A DNA stretch of 64,000 nt from Brevundimonas vesicularis NBRC 12165 (GTDB taxonomy: Bacteria > Pseudomonadota > Alphaproteobacteria > Caulobacterales > Caulobacteraceae). Below, piece by piece: positions 28,002 to 36,673 of the stretch (position 1 is its first letter; every line of letters starts with the position of its first letter). The position numbers were made by a program, and so were the translations under genes. The stretch covers positions 62,001 through 126,000 of the forward strand of contig NZ_BCWM01000011.1 of the NCBI RefSeq assembly GCF_001592205.1, in the 5' to 3' direction. The notes under the pieces were generated by a model. The model saw only the letters and a program-made list of their open reading frames with translations. It had not been told where the DNA came from and made no database searches.

Positions 28002-28462
28002 AGCGAAACCCTCCCCGTGGCGAACAGCACGACCCAGAACAGCACGGCCAGCGGGATCGGCCCCCACACGGCGATGTTCGACAGGGCGGTCGCCGACTTC
28101 ACCGTCAGCCCGTTGCCGGTGTCGTTATAGGTGTGGCGCGCGCCGTTCAGGATGAAGGAGAACAGCACGACCGTCAGACCGAAGAAGACCAGCAGACCCA
28201 GCGGCGATCCGGCCAGATCGAGCGCGCTCTGGAACGCCTCGGGCCCGAACGCCAGCGCGCCCAGCCAGGCCAGGACGAACAGCACGCCGACCGTGGCGGC
28301 GATGATCGTCGCGCGGAACAGGATCGAGGCCGTCATGGTGACGTGCCAGCGCCAGACGCCCATGTGGGGCGACAGCGGCGCGATATGTCCGTTTGGTTGA
28401 GTGACGAAGCGACCCGTCCGGTCGCTTGAGGCGCCACCCGGCGTCGGGTTGGGCTGGTTCAT
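27998..28462 (-). CDS. sdhC: Succinate dehydrogenase cytochrome b556 subunit
   Basis: A 154-residue SdhC. The conserved LSPHMGVWRWHVTMTASILFRATI region precedes three transmembrane helices, and GARHTYNDTGNGL provides the probable heme-ligand His. Compared with the textbook motif (RPLSPH and S-x3-HR) this protein has AP for RP and Phe-Arg for His-Arg, a variation at the quinone site worth noting. ATG 28462 (MNQPNPTP) was chosen; a TTG start five codons upstream is possible. First gene of the operon. Confidence 0.93.
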   Translation of the reverse strand: MNQPNPTPGGASSDRTGRFVTQPNGHIAPLSPHMGVWRWHVTMTASILFRATIIAATVGVLFVLAWLGALAFGPEAFQSALDLAGSPLGLLVFFGLTVVLFSFILNGARHTYNDTGNGLTVKSATALSNIAVWGPIPLAVLFWVVLFATGRVSL

Positions 28463-28515
28463 GCGAATGGTTCTCAAAAGCGAATGAATTCAATCGCCGT
28501 GTGCGGTTGCGAAGG

Positions 28516-28544
28516 CTTTTGTGACCCTGTGGGGCCGGTGTCAA
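28516..28544 (-). promoter_or_regulatory. Weak candidate promoter of the sdh operon
   Basis: On the minus strand TTGACA (plus coordinates 28539-28544) is followed after 17 bases by CAAAAG (28516-28521). The -35 box is perfect, the -10 poor. It would give a leader of about 45 bases before sdhC. Confidence 0.3.
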
Positions 28545-28668
28545 CGCACAGACCCCCAGATCGACGGATTGTGCGGTTTACGTCGGTTCCATCACGACGG
28601 ATCACGTTTGCGTTCAGCGCTCGTTCGGCAGCTAGGCGACGCGCCGGACGATTTGGCAGGGTGGGCTC

Positions 28669-29262
28669 ATGTTGCTGCTCGCCCTGATGTCCGCCGTCGC
28701 CCTGGAGCCCGCCATTCACACGACCGGTCTTCTGGAAGCGACGCCTGAGACCTATCGCGCGCCGGCCGTTCGCCCCTATCAGCCGCCGTCCCGTTTCGGG
28801 CGCGAAACGGCCGAGGGGGACGCCGCGACCGACCTGCATCGCCGCCCCCTGACGGCTCCGGTCGCGGTCGACGACTACGCCGGCGACTATGAGTTCAGCC
28901 CCTCCGACAGCCAGACAACCTATGATCAGGGCGTGGCCCAGGCCGCGATCGACGCCGAAGCCGCAATGGGCCCGCTGGACGACCGCTGGCGCATCGCCCA
29001 GCCGGACGGAAAACCCTTGCTGTCGCTGTCCCTGACCGACCGGGGCGAGGGCCGTCGGGTCGAGGGCGCCTGGCGAAGTCTGGATGCGCCGGCCGGGATC
29101 GACCGAATGGGCTTCGCAGGCCCGGTCTCGACCCAGGGCGAGGTCGTCATCATTCCCCTGTCGGAGGGCGAACTGCGTCTGCATGCGGCGGCGAACGGCT
29201 GGGCCGGAGAATGGGTTCAGGACGGCCGCGCCCGTCCTATCACGGCGACCCGTCCAGGCTGA
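28669..29262 (+). CDS. Secreted protein of unknown function
   Basis: A 197-residue protein with a short hydrophobic start (MLLLALMSAVALEPAI) that could be a signal peptide. The middle is unusually hydrophilic (residues 25-100); the last 80 residues alternate strands and turns (RGEGRRVEGAWRSLDAPAG, VVIIPLSEGELRLHA, WAGEWVQDGRARPI), like a small beta-barrel or lipocalin-like sheet. I do not recognise the family. It faces away from sdhC and precedes pirin by 52 bases. Confidence 0.65.
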   Translation: MLLLALMSAVALEPAIHTTGLLEATPETYRAPAVRPYQPPSRFGRETAEGDAATDLHRRPLTAPVAVDDYAGDYEFSPSDSQTTYDQGVAQAAIDAEAAMGPLDDRWRIAQPDGKPLLSLSLTDRGEGRRVEGAWRSLDAPAGIDRMGFAGPVSTQGEVVIIPLSEGELRLHAAANGWAGEWVQDGRARPITATRPG

Positions 29263-29314
29263 TCTCGCCACCTCTGATCTCGCCAGCGTCTATCCGCCAC
29301 CCTATATGTAGCGA

Positions 29315-30175
29315 ATGACCCAGCCCCGTTCCGTCCTTCGCCTGCACCCCGCCCATCGCGACGACATCGGCGACCTGACCACCCGCCGTCCGGTACCCGG
29401 CCCCGGCCTGGACCAAATCGATCCCTTCCTGTTCCTGAACCACCACGGGCCCCAGATCTATGCGCCGGGCAACGCCGGCCTGCCGTTCGGCCCGCACCCG
29501 CACCGGGGCTTCGAGACCGTCACCTTCATTCTGGACGGCGAGCTGGCCCACAACGATTCCGGCGGCGGCGAGAGCATCATCAAGGCGGGCGGGATTCAGT
29601 GGATGACCGCCGGCTCAGGCCTGATCCACGCCGAACTGTCCCCGGCCGCCTTCAAGCGCGACGGCGGGCCGATGGAGATTCTGCAGCTGTGGGTCAACCT
29701 GCCGTCGCGGCTGAAGATGACCAAGCCGGACTATGTGGGCCTGCAGAAGTCCGACATCCCGACCTTCACCACCGAGAACGGCGTCACGGTCGAGCCGGTC
29801 TCCGGCGACTGGCTGGGCGTCAAGGCGCCGATCCAGTCCTTGATCGACATCCATCTGGCCGTCGTCCGCCTGCCCGCCGGCGCGACGTTCGAAACGCCCG
29901 TCGCCCCCGGCCGCAACGTCTTCCTGTATGGCGTCAAGGGCGAGGTCTTCGTCGCCGGAACCCCCGTGCCCCAATGGAACCTCGCCGCCCTGTCCGACGG
30001 CGATGCGGTCCAGATCACGGCGACCACCGACGCCGTGGTGCTGCTAGGCCACGCCGATCCCATCGGCGAGCCGGTCTTCAGCCACGGCCCCTTCGTCATG
30101 AACACCCGCGACGAGATCATCCAGGCGATCCAGGACTACCAGTCCGGCAAGTTCGGTCCGCCGCCGAGGGTGTGA
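29315..30175 (+). CDS. Pirin family cupin protein
   Basis: A 286-residue bicupin. The N-terminal cupin holds the metal ligands of pirins: His61 and His63 (GPHPHRGFETVTFILDGELAHND), His105 and Glu107 (GSGLIHAEL). LQLWVNLP and FVMNTRDEIIQAIQDYQSGKFG are also family signatures. Some bacterial pirins are quercetin dioxygenases, others modulate enzymes; the role here is open. TATATG lies 13 bases before the ATG, suggesting a very short leader. Confidence 0.92.
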   Translation: MTQPRSVLRLHPAHRDDIGDLTTRRPVPGPGLDQIDPFLFLNHHGPQIYAPGNAGLPFGPHPHRGFETVTFILDGELAHNDSGGGESIIKAGGIQWMTAGSGLIHAELSPAAFKRDGGPMEILQLWVNLPSRLKMTKPDYVGLQKSDIPTFTTENGVTVEPVSGDWLGVKAPIQSLIDIHLAVVRLPAGATFETPVAPGRNVFLYGVKGEVFVAGTPVPQWNLAALSDGDAVQITATTDAVVLLGHADPIGEPVFSHGPFVMNTRDEIIQAIQDYQSGKFGPPPRV

Positions 30176-30275
30176 GGCGCGCTGTCACTGTACAAGCTGG
30201 CGCGGACGCATAGGCTGGACGCATCAACGGCTGTTCTAAGTGGGAAACTAACCTGGCTCACGTTAAGGTGGAAAT

Positions 30276-30446
30276 ATGTACGATCCGCCCGGCTCATCCC
30301 TTTTTGCACTGCGTCTTGCTATGGGCTGCGCAGGCATGTCTTGCATTGGCTTCTTTGCAGGTTGGTATTGGTTGGCGGTGCCGCTTGCCGCTGCAGGTGT
30401 CTATTGCTTCTGGGAGTCCATCAAAGCGAAGGGCACAGATTACTGA
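30276..30446 (+). CDS. Small hydrophobic membrane protein, 56 residues
   Basis: Too short for most gene callers. It starts MYDPPGSSLF, has a strong ribosome site (AAGGTGG five bases before the ATG) and contains a nearly continuous hydrophobic stretch from about residue 11 to 46 (ALRLAMGCAGMSCIGFFAG, then WYWLAVPLAAAGVYCFW), enough for two tight helices, followed by a charged tail ESIKAKGTDY. It sits in the lower-G+C gap between pirin and alaS (30176-30685). No known family recognised. An overlapping 81-residue frame is less credible. Confidence 0.55.
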   Translation: MYDPPGSSLFALRLAMGCAGMSCIGFFAGWYWLAVPLAAAGVYCFWESIKAKGTDY

Positions 30447-30685
30447 CGTCAGAAGATTGCTAGGGGTGGAAGCTGGAATTCAGACTACCGTCAGGTCTCC
30501 AACTGCCGAATAGTCTCCGATAGTTTTGGTGCCTTCATCCCCCGCTCCTTTGCACAGTGCCAAAACGTGAGAAAAGCGGAGCGGGCTTTAGGGTCTGCCC
30601 GCCTCTCCCCGCGCAGATGATGCGCTCCCCGCCAAAACCCTATATGACGCCGGTTCCTAGCGACCGCCCCATCCGAAGACCGCAT
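30447..30685. other. Gap upstream of alaS with an imperfect hairpin
   Basis: CCCGCTCC (30541-30548) pairs with GGAGCGGG (30578-30585), 29 bases apart, followed by CTTTAGGG; it may be a weak terminator of the upstream small gene or a leader structure of alaS. TATATG at 30643-30648 could be a -10 box for alaS. No other gene is seen. Confidence 0.3.
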
Positions 30686-33331
30686 ATGCCCAGCCTGAAC
30701 GAGATCCGCGCCACCTACCTCGACTATTTCGCGGCGGACGGCCACGCCAAGGTCCATTCGGCCCCGCTGGTGCCGCAGAACGATCCGTCGCTGCTCTTCG
30801 TCAATGCGGGCATGGTGCCGTTCAAGGACTATTTCACCGGCGCCGCCAAGCCGCCCTATCCGCGCGCGACCAGCTCGCAGAAATGCGTGCGCGCCGGGGG
30901 CAAGCACAACGACTTGGACAACGTCGGCTATACCGCCCGCCACCTGACCTTCTTCGAGATGCTGGGCAACTTCTCGTTCGGCGACTACTTCAAGGAACAC
31001 GCCATCGAGAAGGCGTGGAACCTGGTCACCCAGGACTTCGACCTGGACCCCAAACGCCTGCTGGTCACCGTCTATATCGATGACGACGAGGCCGCCGCGA
31101 TCTGGAAGAAGGTCACCGGCTTCTCCGACGACAAGATCATCCGCATCGCCGGCTCGGACAACTTCTGGGCCATGGGCGACTCGGGCCCCTGCGGCCCCTG
31201 CACCGAAATCTTCTGGGATCACGGCGACAAGATCGCGGGCGGTCCTCCCGGTTCGCCGGACGAGGACGGCGACCGCTACGTCGAGATCTGGAACAACGTC
31301 TTCATGCAGTATGAGAAGGAGAACGATCAGATCGTTCGAAACCTTCCCAAGCCCAGCGTGGACACCGGCATGGGTCTGGAACGGATGACCACCGTGCTCC
31401 AAGGCGTGCATTCGGTCTTCGAAACCGACCTGTTCAAGACGCTGATCGCCGCGTCCGAAGACGCGACCTCGACCAAGTCGGACGGCGATCAGGCCGCCAG
31501 CCACCGGGTCATCGCCGATCACCTGCGCTCGTCGTCCTTCCTGATCGCCGACGGCGTCACGCCCTCGAACGAAGGCCGGGGCTATGTGCTGCGCCGCATC
31601 ATGCGCCGCGCCATGCGCCACGCCCACCTGCTGGGCGCCGCCGACCCCCTGATGCACCGTCTGGTCCCGACCCTGGTGGCGCAAATGGGCGACGCCTATC
31701 CCGAACTGGCCCGCGCCCAGCCCTTCATCGAGGACACGCTGAAGCAGGAAGAGGTCCGCTTCCGCACAACGCTCGGCCGCGGCATGGCCCTGTTCGACAC
31801 GGCGGTTCAGGGCTTCCGGCCCGGCGACATGCTGGACGGCCAGACGGCCTTCACCCTGTCCGACACCTACGGTTTCCCCTTGGACCTGACCCAGGACGAG
31901 GCCCGTCGTCGCGGCTTCTCGGTCAATGTCGATGGCTTCGAGGCCGCCATGGCCGAACAGCGCCAGCGTTCGCGCGAGAACTGGAAAGGCTCGGGCCAGA
32001 CCGCCAACACAAACGAATGGCTGGCGATCCGCGACCGGATGGGGCCGACCGTCTTCACCGGTTATGACAATATCGAAGGCTCGGGCGAGGTCCTGGCCCT
32101 GATGAACGCCGGCGCGCCGGTCGAAACGGCCGAGGCCGGCGACATCGTCGAAGTCTTGTTCGACACCACCCCCTTCTATGCCGAAAGCGGCGGCCAGGCC
32201 GGCGATCACGGAACCCTGGAGTGGCCGGGTGGCGAGGCCGAGGTCATCGATGTGCGCAAACACGCCGGCGACCTGCATGTCCTGGTGGCCCAGGTCACGG
32301 CCGGCAAGCTGGAGATCGGAACCCGCGCGGCCCAGCTGGTGGACGCCGAAAAGCGCCGCACCAGCCGCGCCAACCACTCCGCCGCCCACCTGCTGCACAC
32401 GGCGCTGAAGAATGTGCTCGGCCCCGCAGTCGCCCAGAAGGGTCAGCTGGTCGATGCCGAGCGCGCCCGTTTCGACTTCAGCCACGGCGCCCCGCTCACC
32501 GAGGCCGAACTGTCGGCCATCGAGACCGAGGTCAATGCCGTCATCCGCCAGAACGTCCCGGCGGAAACCAAGCTGATGGCGCCGCAGGAGGCGATCGAGG
32601 CCGGCGCCATCGCCCTGTTCGGCGAGAAGTACGGCGACGAGGTGCGCGTGCTGACGCTGGGGCGCTCGCTGGTCAGCGACAACGCCCCCTATTCGGTCGA
32701 ACTGTGCGGCGGCACCCACGTCGCCCGCACCGGCGACATCGCCCTGTTCAAGATCGTTCAGGAAACCGGCGTCGCCGCCGGCGTGCGCCGCATCGAGGCC
32801 CTGACCGGCGAGGCCGCGCGTCAGTATCTGCTGGCCCAGGCCGGCGTCGCCCGTGCGCTGGCCCAGAGCTTCAAGGTCCAGACCGCCGACGTCCCCGCCC
32901 GGGTCGACAGCCTGACCGCCTCGGTCAAGTCGCTGGAGAAACAGGTCGCCGAGCTGAAGAAGCAGCTGGCCCTGGGCGGCGGCTCGGGCGCCGCGTCCGC
33001 GCCTGAGGAGATCAACGGCGTCAAGCTGATGGCCCGCGTGCTCGACGGCGTGGACGGCAAGGGTCTGCGCGGCGTCGCCGAAGACTTCAGGAAACAGGTC
33101 GGAACCGGCGTGGTCGCCCTGATCGGCGTCACCGAGGGCAAGGCGGCGGTCACCGTCGCCGTGACCTCGGACCTGACCGACCGCGTCAACGCCGCCGACC
33201 TGGCTCGCGCCGCCGTCATCGCCATGGGCGGCCAGGGCGCCGGCGGCAAACCCGACTTCGCCCAGGGCGGCGCCCCCGACGGCTCGAAGGCCGAAGACGG
33301 CCTGGCGGCGGTTCGTGCGGCGCTGGCGTAA
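30686..33331 (+). CDS. alaS: Alanyl-tRNA synthetase
   Basis: An 881-residue AlaRS: class II aminoacylation core (RATYLDYFAADGHAKVHSAPLVP, FVNAGMVPFKDYFTG, TFFEMLGNFSFGDYFKE), then the editing domain with the zinc ligands NHSAAHLLHTAL (His-x3-His) and ELCGGTHVARTGDI (Cys-x3-His), and the C-Ala domain with GGGSGAASAPEE linker. ATG 30686 (MPSLNEIRATYL) matches the usual N-terminus; an upstream in-frame extension of 43 codons is rejected. Followed by a repeat with a strong hairpin that could end transcription. Confidence 0.98.
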   Translation: MPSLNEIRATYLDYFAADGHAKVHSAPLVPQNDPSLLFVNAGMVPFKDYFTGAAKPPYPRATSSQKCVRAGGKHNDLDNVGYTARHLTFFEMLGNFSFGDYFKEHAIEKAWNLVTQDFDLDPKRLLVTVYIDDDEAAAIWKKVTGFSDDKIIRIAGSDNFWAMGDSGPCGPCTEIFWDHGDKIAGGPPGSPDEDGDRYVEIWNNVFMQYEKENDQIVRNLPKPSVDTGMGLERMTTVLQGVHSVFETDLFKTLIAASEDATSTKSDGDQAASHRVIADHLRSSSFLIADGVTPSNEGRGYVLRRIMRRAMRHAHLLGAADPLMHRLVPTLVAQMGDAYPELARAQPFIEDTLKQEEVRFRTTLGRGMALFDTAVQGFRPGDMLDGQTAFTLSDTYGFPLDLTQDEARRRGFSVNVDGFEAAMAEQRQRSRENWKGSGQTANTNEWLAIRDRMGPTVFTGYDNIEGSGEVLALMNAGAPVETAEAGDIVEVLFDTTPFYAESGGQAGDHGTLEWPGGEAEVIDVRKHAGDLHVLVAQVTAGKLEIGTRAAQLVDAEKRRTSRANHSAAHLLHTALKNVLGPAVAQKGQLVDAERARFDFSHGAPLTEAELSAIETEVNAVIRQNVPAETKLMAPQEAIEAGAIALFGEKYGDEVRVLTLGRSLVSDNAPYSVELCGGTHVARTGDIALFKIVQETGVAAGVRRIEALTGEAARQYLLAQAGVARALAQSFKVQTADVPARVDSLTASVKSLEKQVAELKKQLALGGGSGAASAPEEINGVKLMARVLDGVDGKGLRGVAEDFRKQVGTGVVALIGVTEGKAAVTVAVTSDLTDRVNAADLARAAVIAMGGQGAGGKPDFAQGGAPDGSKAEDGLAAVRAALA

Positions 33332-33342
33332 AAATACGATGA

Positions 33343-33487
33343 CCTTCTCCCGTTGGGAGAAGGTGGCCCAAAGGGCCGGATGAGGGTCGGCCGGCGGACC
33401 ATGTCGCACCAGCCGACCCTCACCCTTTCGCGCAAGTACGATCGCTGCGCGCTCATGCGCTCAAGCCCTCTCCCAAAGGAAGAGGGT
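33343..33487. repeat. Interspersed palindromic repeat, two inverted copies, after alaS
   Basis: Left copy 33343-33391: CCTTCTCCC-GTT-GGGAGAAGG hairpin (9 bp, 33343-33363), then GGCCCAAAGGGCC and GATGAGGGTCGGC. Right copy 33412-33487 in opposite orientation: GCCGACCCTCACCCTTT and, after about 40 unrelated bases, CCCTCTCC with GGAAGAGGG. This class of REP/BIME-like element is common between genes in alphaproteobacteria, and it may serve as the alaS terminator. Confidence 0.7.
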
Positions 33488-33713
33488 AATCCATCGCAAT
33501 TTCGAACCTGACAGCCTTGCAACTCAGCGGCTTAGCCGGCCGCAGCGTCCGCTTCCTGAGCATGCCGCAGAGACGGCCTATACTCTGCGCTCACCACAGA
33601 GGAGGCCGCGCACCCAAGGCAAAGCGCACCAATTGCACTCACTTTCTGATTGGCCCCCCCCGTCCAATCAGACGAATTAGACACTTTAGACGGTGTTTTT
33701 GTCCCCGACCGTC
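33488..33713. other. Non-coding stretch with two stem-loops
   Basis: No gene seen. TCTGATTGG (33645-33653) pairs with CCAATCAGA (33664-33672) around a loop with a run of eight C. AGACGGT (33688-33694) pairs with ACCGTCT (33708-33714), touching the stop of the DUF2939 gene on the minus strand and probably acting as a weak terminator for it. Confidence 0.4.
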
Positions 33714-34268
33714 TCAACCCATCGGGTCGGGCGTCAGATCGACCCCGGCCAGCTTCCAGGAAAACGGCGTCCGGCGTTCCATGATCAGCACCAGCGCATC
33801 GTCCGGCCGGTCGTCGCGCGTCAGGGTGACGGCGAAGGTGTTGAGCCCGCGATAGGCCCAGGACTGGCGGATCTTGTCCTTGTCGACGGCCGGGGTGTCG
33901 TCAGCGGGCACGGGCCGTTCCGGTTCGGGCGTCTCGCCGGAGCGGACCATGGCGGCGATCCCCTGCGGCGTGACGAAGTTGTCGACCGCCCCCTCGACCA
34001 GCGACGGGGCCAGCAGCATGCCCAGCGCCGCCAGGCCGGTGTCCCCCTTGGTCCGATTGCGGATTTCCAGGGCCGCGCGCGCGTTCAGCTCGCTCTTCAG
34101 GCTGGTGCGGAACGCCGGGAAGTCCACCTGCCGCTCCAGCCCGGCCGCATCCCCGGTCCGCGCGGCCCGCACCAGCGCCTGGGCGGCGATGAAGGGCGAA
34201 ACGAACAGGGCGACGACCACGCCGATGACGACGGCGATCAGGGCTCCGGTGATGATCTTGCGGCTCAT
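33714..34268 (-). CDS. DUF2939 family protein, copy 1
   Basis: A 184-residue membrane-anchored protein of the DUF2939 type: one N-terminal helix (IITGALIAVVIGVVVALFVSPFIAAQ) followed by ALVRAARTGDAAGLERQVDFPAFRTSLKSELNARAA, the family signature, a helical middle with VDNFVTPQGIAAMVR, and a final SWAYRGLNTFAVTL ... RRTPFSWKLAGVDL. Function unknown; probably periplasmic. ATG 34268 has a good AAGGAG site. It follows a paralogue (copy 2) by 50 bases. Confidence 0.82.
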   Translation of the reverse strand: MSRKIITGALIAVVIGVVVALFVSPFIAAQALVRAARTGDAAGLERQVDFPAFRTSLKSELNARAALEIRNRTKGDTGLAALGMLLAPSLVEGAVDNFVTPQGIAAMVRSGETPEPERPVPADDTPAVDKDKIRQSWAYRGLNTFAVTLTRDDRPDDALVLIMERRTPFSWKLAGVDLTPDPMG

Positions 34269-34318
34269 GTCGTCTCCTTGGAAAGCCAACGCAGGCTGGG
34301 CGGCGTCGGTTGCCGGGT

Positions 34319-34927
34319 TTATCGCGGGGTGACGGTCACGGCGGGCGCCGCCGGGGCAGTCCCGTCGGGCAGGCCGATGTGAACCAGCTTCCACTCGAAC
34401 GGCCCGCGCCGCTCGAAGGTGAACAGGGTGCGCGACCCGCCCTGATCCGTCACCGCCATCCGCGCTCGATTGACGCTCCAGTAGGCGGGGCTGGGCCAGG
34501 GCTTGCGGCTGCGCTCCGAGACCGGCGCCACGCCCGCCGACGTGCGCTGGCTGGCGTATCGGCCCTCGCCCTTCAGCAGGGCGTTGAGGGCGGCGGGCGT
34601 CAGATAGGCGTCCACGTCCGGCTGGCGCAGGATCGGGTTCTGCTCAATCTGACGCCGGAAGGCGCCGATGGGGTCTTCCAGGAAGGACGGCGCGGGCGCC
34701 ATCGCCTCGGGCCGTCCCGCCAGCTGCGGCCGCAGCGACTGGCGCACGGCGTTGAAGTCGATCAGCCGCGCCAGCCCCGCCACGTCGTTCGCCTCGGCCG
34801 CCGACCGAATGGCGAAGAAGGCCACCGCGGGCGCCGCGAAGAAGGACAGCACCGCCACGACCACCGCCGCCAGCACCAGGTTTCCGAACAACCGCTTCAA
34901 GAACGCATCCTCATTACCGCCGATCAT
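34319..34927 (-). CDS. DUF2939 family protein, copy 2
   Basis: A 202-residue paralogue of the next gene downstream: same plan of an N-terminal helix (LVLAAVVVAVLSFFAAPAVAFFAI), AAEANDVAGLARLIDFNAVRQSLRPQL, VDAYLTPAALNALLKGEG and the closing AYWSVNRARMAVTD ... RRGPFEWKLVHIGL. The two share the RRxPFxWKL ending but are otherwise well diverged, so the duplication is old. Downstream of the icd terminator, so the pair likely has its own promoter. Confidence 0.8.
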   Translation of the reverse strand: MIGGNEDAFLKRLFGNLVLAAVVVAVLSFFAAPAVAFFAIRSAAEANDVAGLARLIDFNAVRQSLRPQLAGRPEAMAPAPSFLEDPIGAFRRQIEQNPILRQPDVDAYLTPAALNALLKGEGRYASQRTSAGVAPVSERSRKPWPSPAYWSVNRARMAVTDQGGSRTLFTFERRGPFEWKLVHIGLPDGTAPAAPAVTVTPR

Positions 34928-34948
34928 GCACGCCCCGGCCGATCACAC

Positions 34949-34983
34949 AACGAAAAGCCCCGCCGGAGCGATCCGACGGGGCT
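34949..34983 (-). terminator. Terminator of icd
   Basis: On the minus strand AGCCCCGTCGGA pairs with TCCGGCGGGGCT (plus coordinates 34956-34967 and 34972-34983, one mismatch), loop of four, followed by TTTTCGTTG. It lies between icd and the DUF2939 pair. Confidence 0.75.
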
Positions 34984-35026
34984 CATTGTTCTTGTCCTAC
35001 CGCGCTTCGCACTGCTTGAGGACGTC

Positions 35027-35074
35027 TCCTCCCCCATCGGGGGAGGGGGACCGCGAAGCGGTGGAGGGGGCCGG
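35027..35074. repeat. G-rich interspersed repeat, single copy, in icd 3' region
   Basis: TCCTCCCCC-ATC-GGGGGAGGGGGACCGCGAAGCGGTGGAGGGGG: a perfect CTCCCCC/GGGGGAG hairpin, then a second hairpin ACCGC-GAA-GCGGT. The same unit appears twice, in opposite orientation, at 44719-44849. A 26-base stretch just before it (34996-35021, CCTACCGCGCTTCGC...CTTGAGG) recurs at 43726-43752. Confidence 0.7.
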
Positions 35075-35107
35075 ACGCCTCGCGACGTTTCCGGCTCCCC
35101 CTTATCC

Positions 35108-36328
35108 TTAGCCCACGTCCGGCAGGGCGGTCTTCAGGTTCTCGGCGACCTTGTCGAGGAAGCCCTCGGTGGTCAGCCAGCCCTGCTGATCGCCGACCAG
35201 CAGCGCCAGGTCCTTGGTCATGAAGCCGGCCTCGACCGTGTCCACGACCACCTTCTCCAGGGTGTCGGCGAACTGGTCCAGGGCGGCGTTGCCGTCCAGC
35301 TTGGCGCGGTGCTTGAAGCCGCGCGTCCAGGCGAAGATCGAGGCGATCGAGTTGGTCGAGGTGGCCTCGCCCTTCTGGTGCTGGCGATAGTGGCGGGTCA
35401 CGGTGCCGTGGGCGGCTTCCGTTTCCAGCACCTTGCCATCCGGCGTCATCAGGACCGAGGTCATCAGGCCCAGCGAGCCGAACCCTTGAGCCACCACGTC
35501 GGACTGCACGTCGCCGTCGTAGCTCTTGCACGCCCAGACGAAGCCGCCCGACCACTTCATCGCGGCCGCGACCATGTCGTCGATCAGGCGGTGCTCATAG
35601 GTCAGGCCGCGCGCCTTGAACTCGGCGGCGTAGTGTTCGTCGAACACTTCCTGGAACAGGTCCTTGAAGCGGCCGTCATAGGCTTTCAGGATCGTGTTCT
35701 TGGTCGACAGATAGACCGGATAGTTGCGCTGCAGGCCATAGGCGAAGCTGGCGTGGGCGAACTCGCGGATCGAGGCGTCTTGGTTGTACATGGCCATGGC
35801 CACGCCGGCGCCCGGGGCCTTGTAGACTTCGTGCTCGATCACTTCGCCGTCTTCGCCGACGAACTTGATCGTCAGGGTGCCGGGGCCAGGCATCAGGAAG
35901 TCGGTGGCCTTGTACTGGTCGCCGAAAGCGTGACGGCCGACGACGATCGGCTGGGTCCAGCCCGGAACCAGGCGCGGCACGTTCGAGCAGATGATCGGCT
36001 CGCGGAAGACCACGCCGCCCAGGATGTTGCGGATGGTGCCGTTCGGCGACTTCCACATCTTCTTCAGGCCGAACTCCTTCACCCGCGCCTCGTCCGGGGT
36101 GATGGTGGCGCACTTCACGCCGACGCCGTGCTTCTGGATGGCGTGGGCGGCGTCGATCGTCACCTGGTCGTCGGTGGCGTCGCGGTGCTCCATGCCCAGG
36201 TCGTAGTAGTCCAGCTCGAGATCCAGGAACGGGAAGACCAGCTTGTCCTTGATCATCTGCCAGATGATGCGGGTCATTTCGTCGCCGTCGATGTCGACGA
36301 TGGGGTTTTCGACCTTGATCTTGGCCAT
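35108..36328 (-). CDS. icd: NADP-dependent isocitrate dehydrogenase, IDH1/2 (eukaryote-like) type
   Basis: A 406-residue homodimeric IDH of the subfamily shared by alphaproteobacteria and mitochondria rather than the E. coli type. Signatures: [52 protein letters not shown] (substrate-binding Ser and Arg residues), [24 protein letters not shown] (metal-binding Asp) and [16 protein letters not shown] (NADP site). It makes 2-oxoglutarate and NADPH. A good promoter precedes it and a terminator follows. Confidence 0.98.
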   Translation of the reverse strand: MAKIKVENPIVDIDGDEMTRIIWQMIKDKLVFPFLDLELDYYDLGMEHRDATDDQVTIDAAHAIQKHGVGVKCATITPDEARVKEFGLKKMWKSPNGTIRNILGGVVFREPIICSNVPRLVPGWTQPIVVGRHAFGDQYKATDFLMPGPGTLTIKFVGEDGEVIEHEVYKAPGAGVAMAMYNQDASIREFAHASFAYGLQRNYPVYLSTKNTILKAYDGRFKDLFQEVFDEHYAAEFKARGLTYEHRLIDDMVAAAMKWSGGFVWACKSYDGDVQSDVVAQGFGSLGLMTSVLMTPDGKVLETEAAHGTVTRHYRQHQKGEATSTNSIASIFAWTRGFKHRAKLDGNAALDQFADTLEKVVVDTVEAGFMTKDLALLVGDQQGWLTTEGFLDKVAENLKTALPDVG

Positions 36329-36374
36329 GCGTGCGGTCCGCCTGTGACTGTGGGGAAGGGAATGTCGTGGCGGC

Positions 36375-36402
36375 GGTATAGCGAGGCCGCGCGCCCGCGC
36401 AA
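36375..36402 (-). promoter_or_regulatory. Candidate promoter of icd
   Basis: On the minus strand TTGCGC (36397-36402) is followed after 16 bases by TATACC (36375-36380), within GCTATACC, close to the -10 element preferred by Caulobacter. Leader of about 40 bases. Confidence 0.5.
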
Positions 36403-36505
36403 ACCCCGCCGCCCGTCGTCGCCCCCCGGAATAACGCAGATCGATCCTGAACCCTTTGGCCAGCCCGGACTTCTCTTGGGCCCAGCAACAGAGACGGACG
36501 GCAGG

Positions 36506-36673
36506 ATGACGGAAGAAGAGCGCCAGCTGGTGGATCGTTGGATCGTCACCTTCTGCGAGGCGCCGCCCGTGATCGACGCGGAACTGATGCGCAGGCTGAT
36601 CGCTGAACAGGAAGCGACACAGCAGGAGTCATCGTCATGTCAGAAAAGACGTTCAAGGCCGGCGACAAGGTGA
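36506..36673 (+). CDS. Small protein of unknown function, 55 residues
   Basis: Reads [40 protein letters not shown], then a basic tail. The first 40 residues look like two amphipathic helices. It overlaps the next gene by 37 bases in a different frame, so the tail is read from DNA that also encodes the Tudor-like protein; it is the first in a chain of four overlapping genes. No family recognised. The ribosome site is poor (GGCAGG too close to ATG), so support is moderate. Confidence 0.5.
   Translation: MTEEERQLVDRWIVTFCEAPPVIDAELMRRLIAEQEATQQESSSCQKRRSRPATR

Noticed and set aside
30268..30513. An 81-residue frame starting at GTG upstream of alaS
   Set aside because: It overlaps the better supported 56-residue membrane peptide, has no ribosome site at the right distance and no coherent hydrophobic pattern.
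30491..33409. A 972-codon open frame opposite alaS
   Set aside because: Antisense shadow of alaS; no start signal or recognisable motif.
34310..36673. A 787-codon open frame on the plus strand through the DUF2939 pair and icd
   Set aside because: Shadow of the minus-strand genes. Only its last 56 codons, starting at the ATG at 36506, make a plausible small protein.
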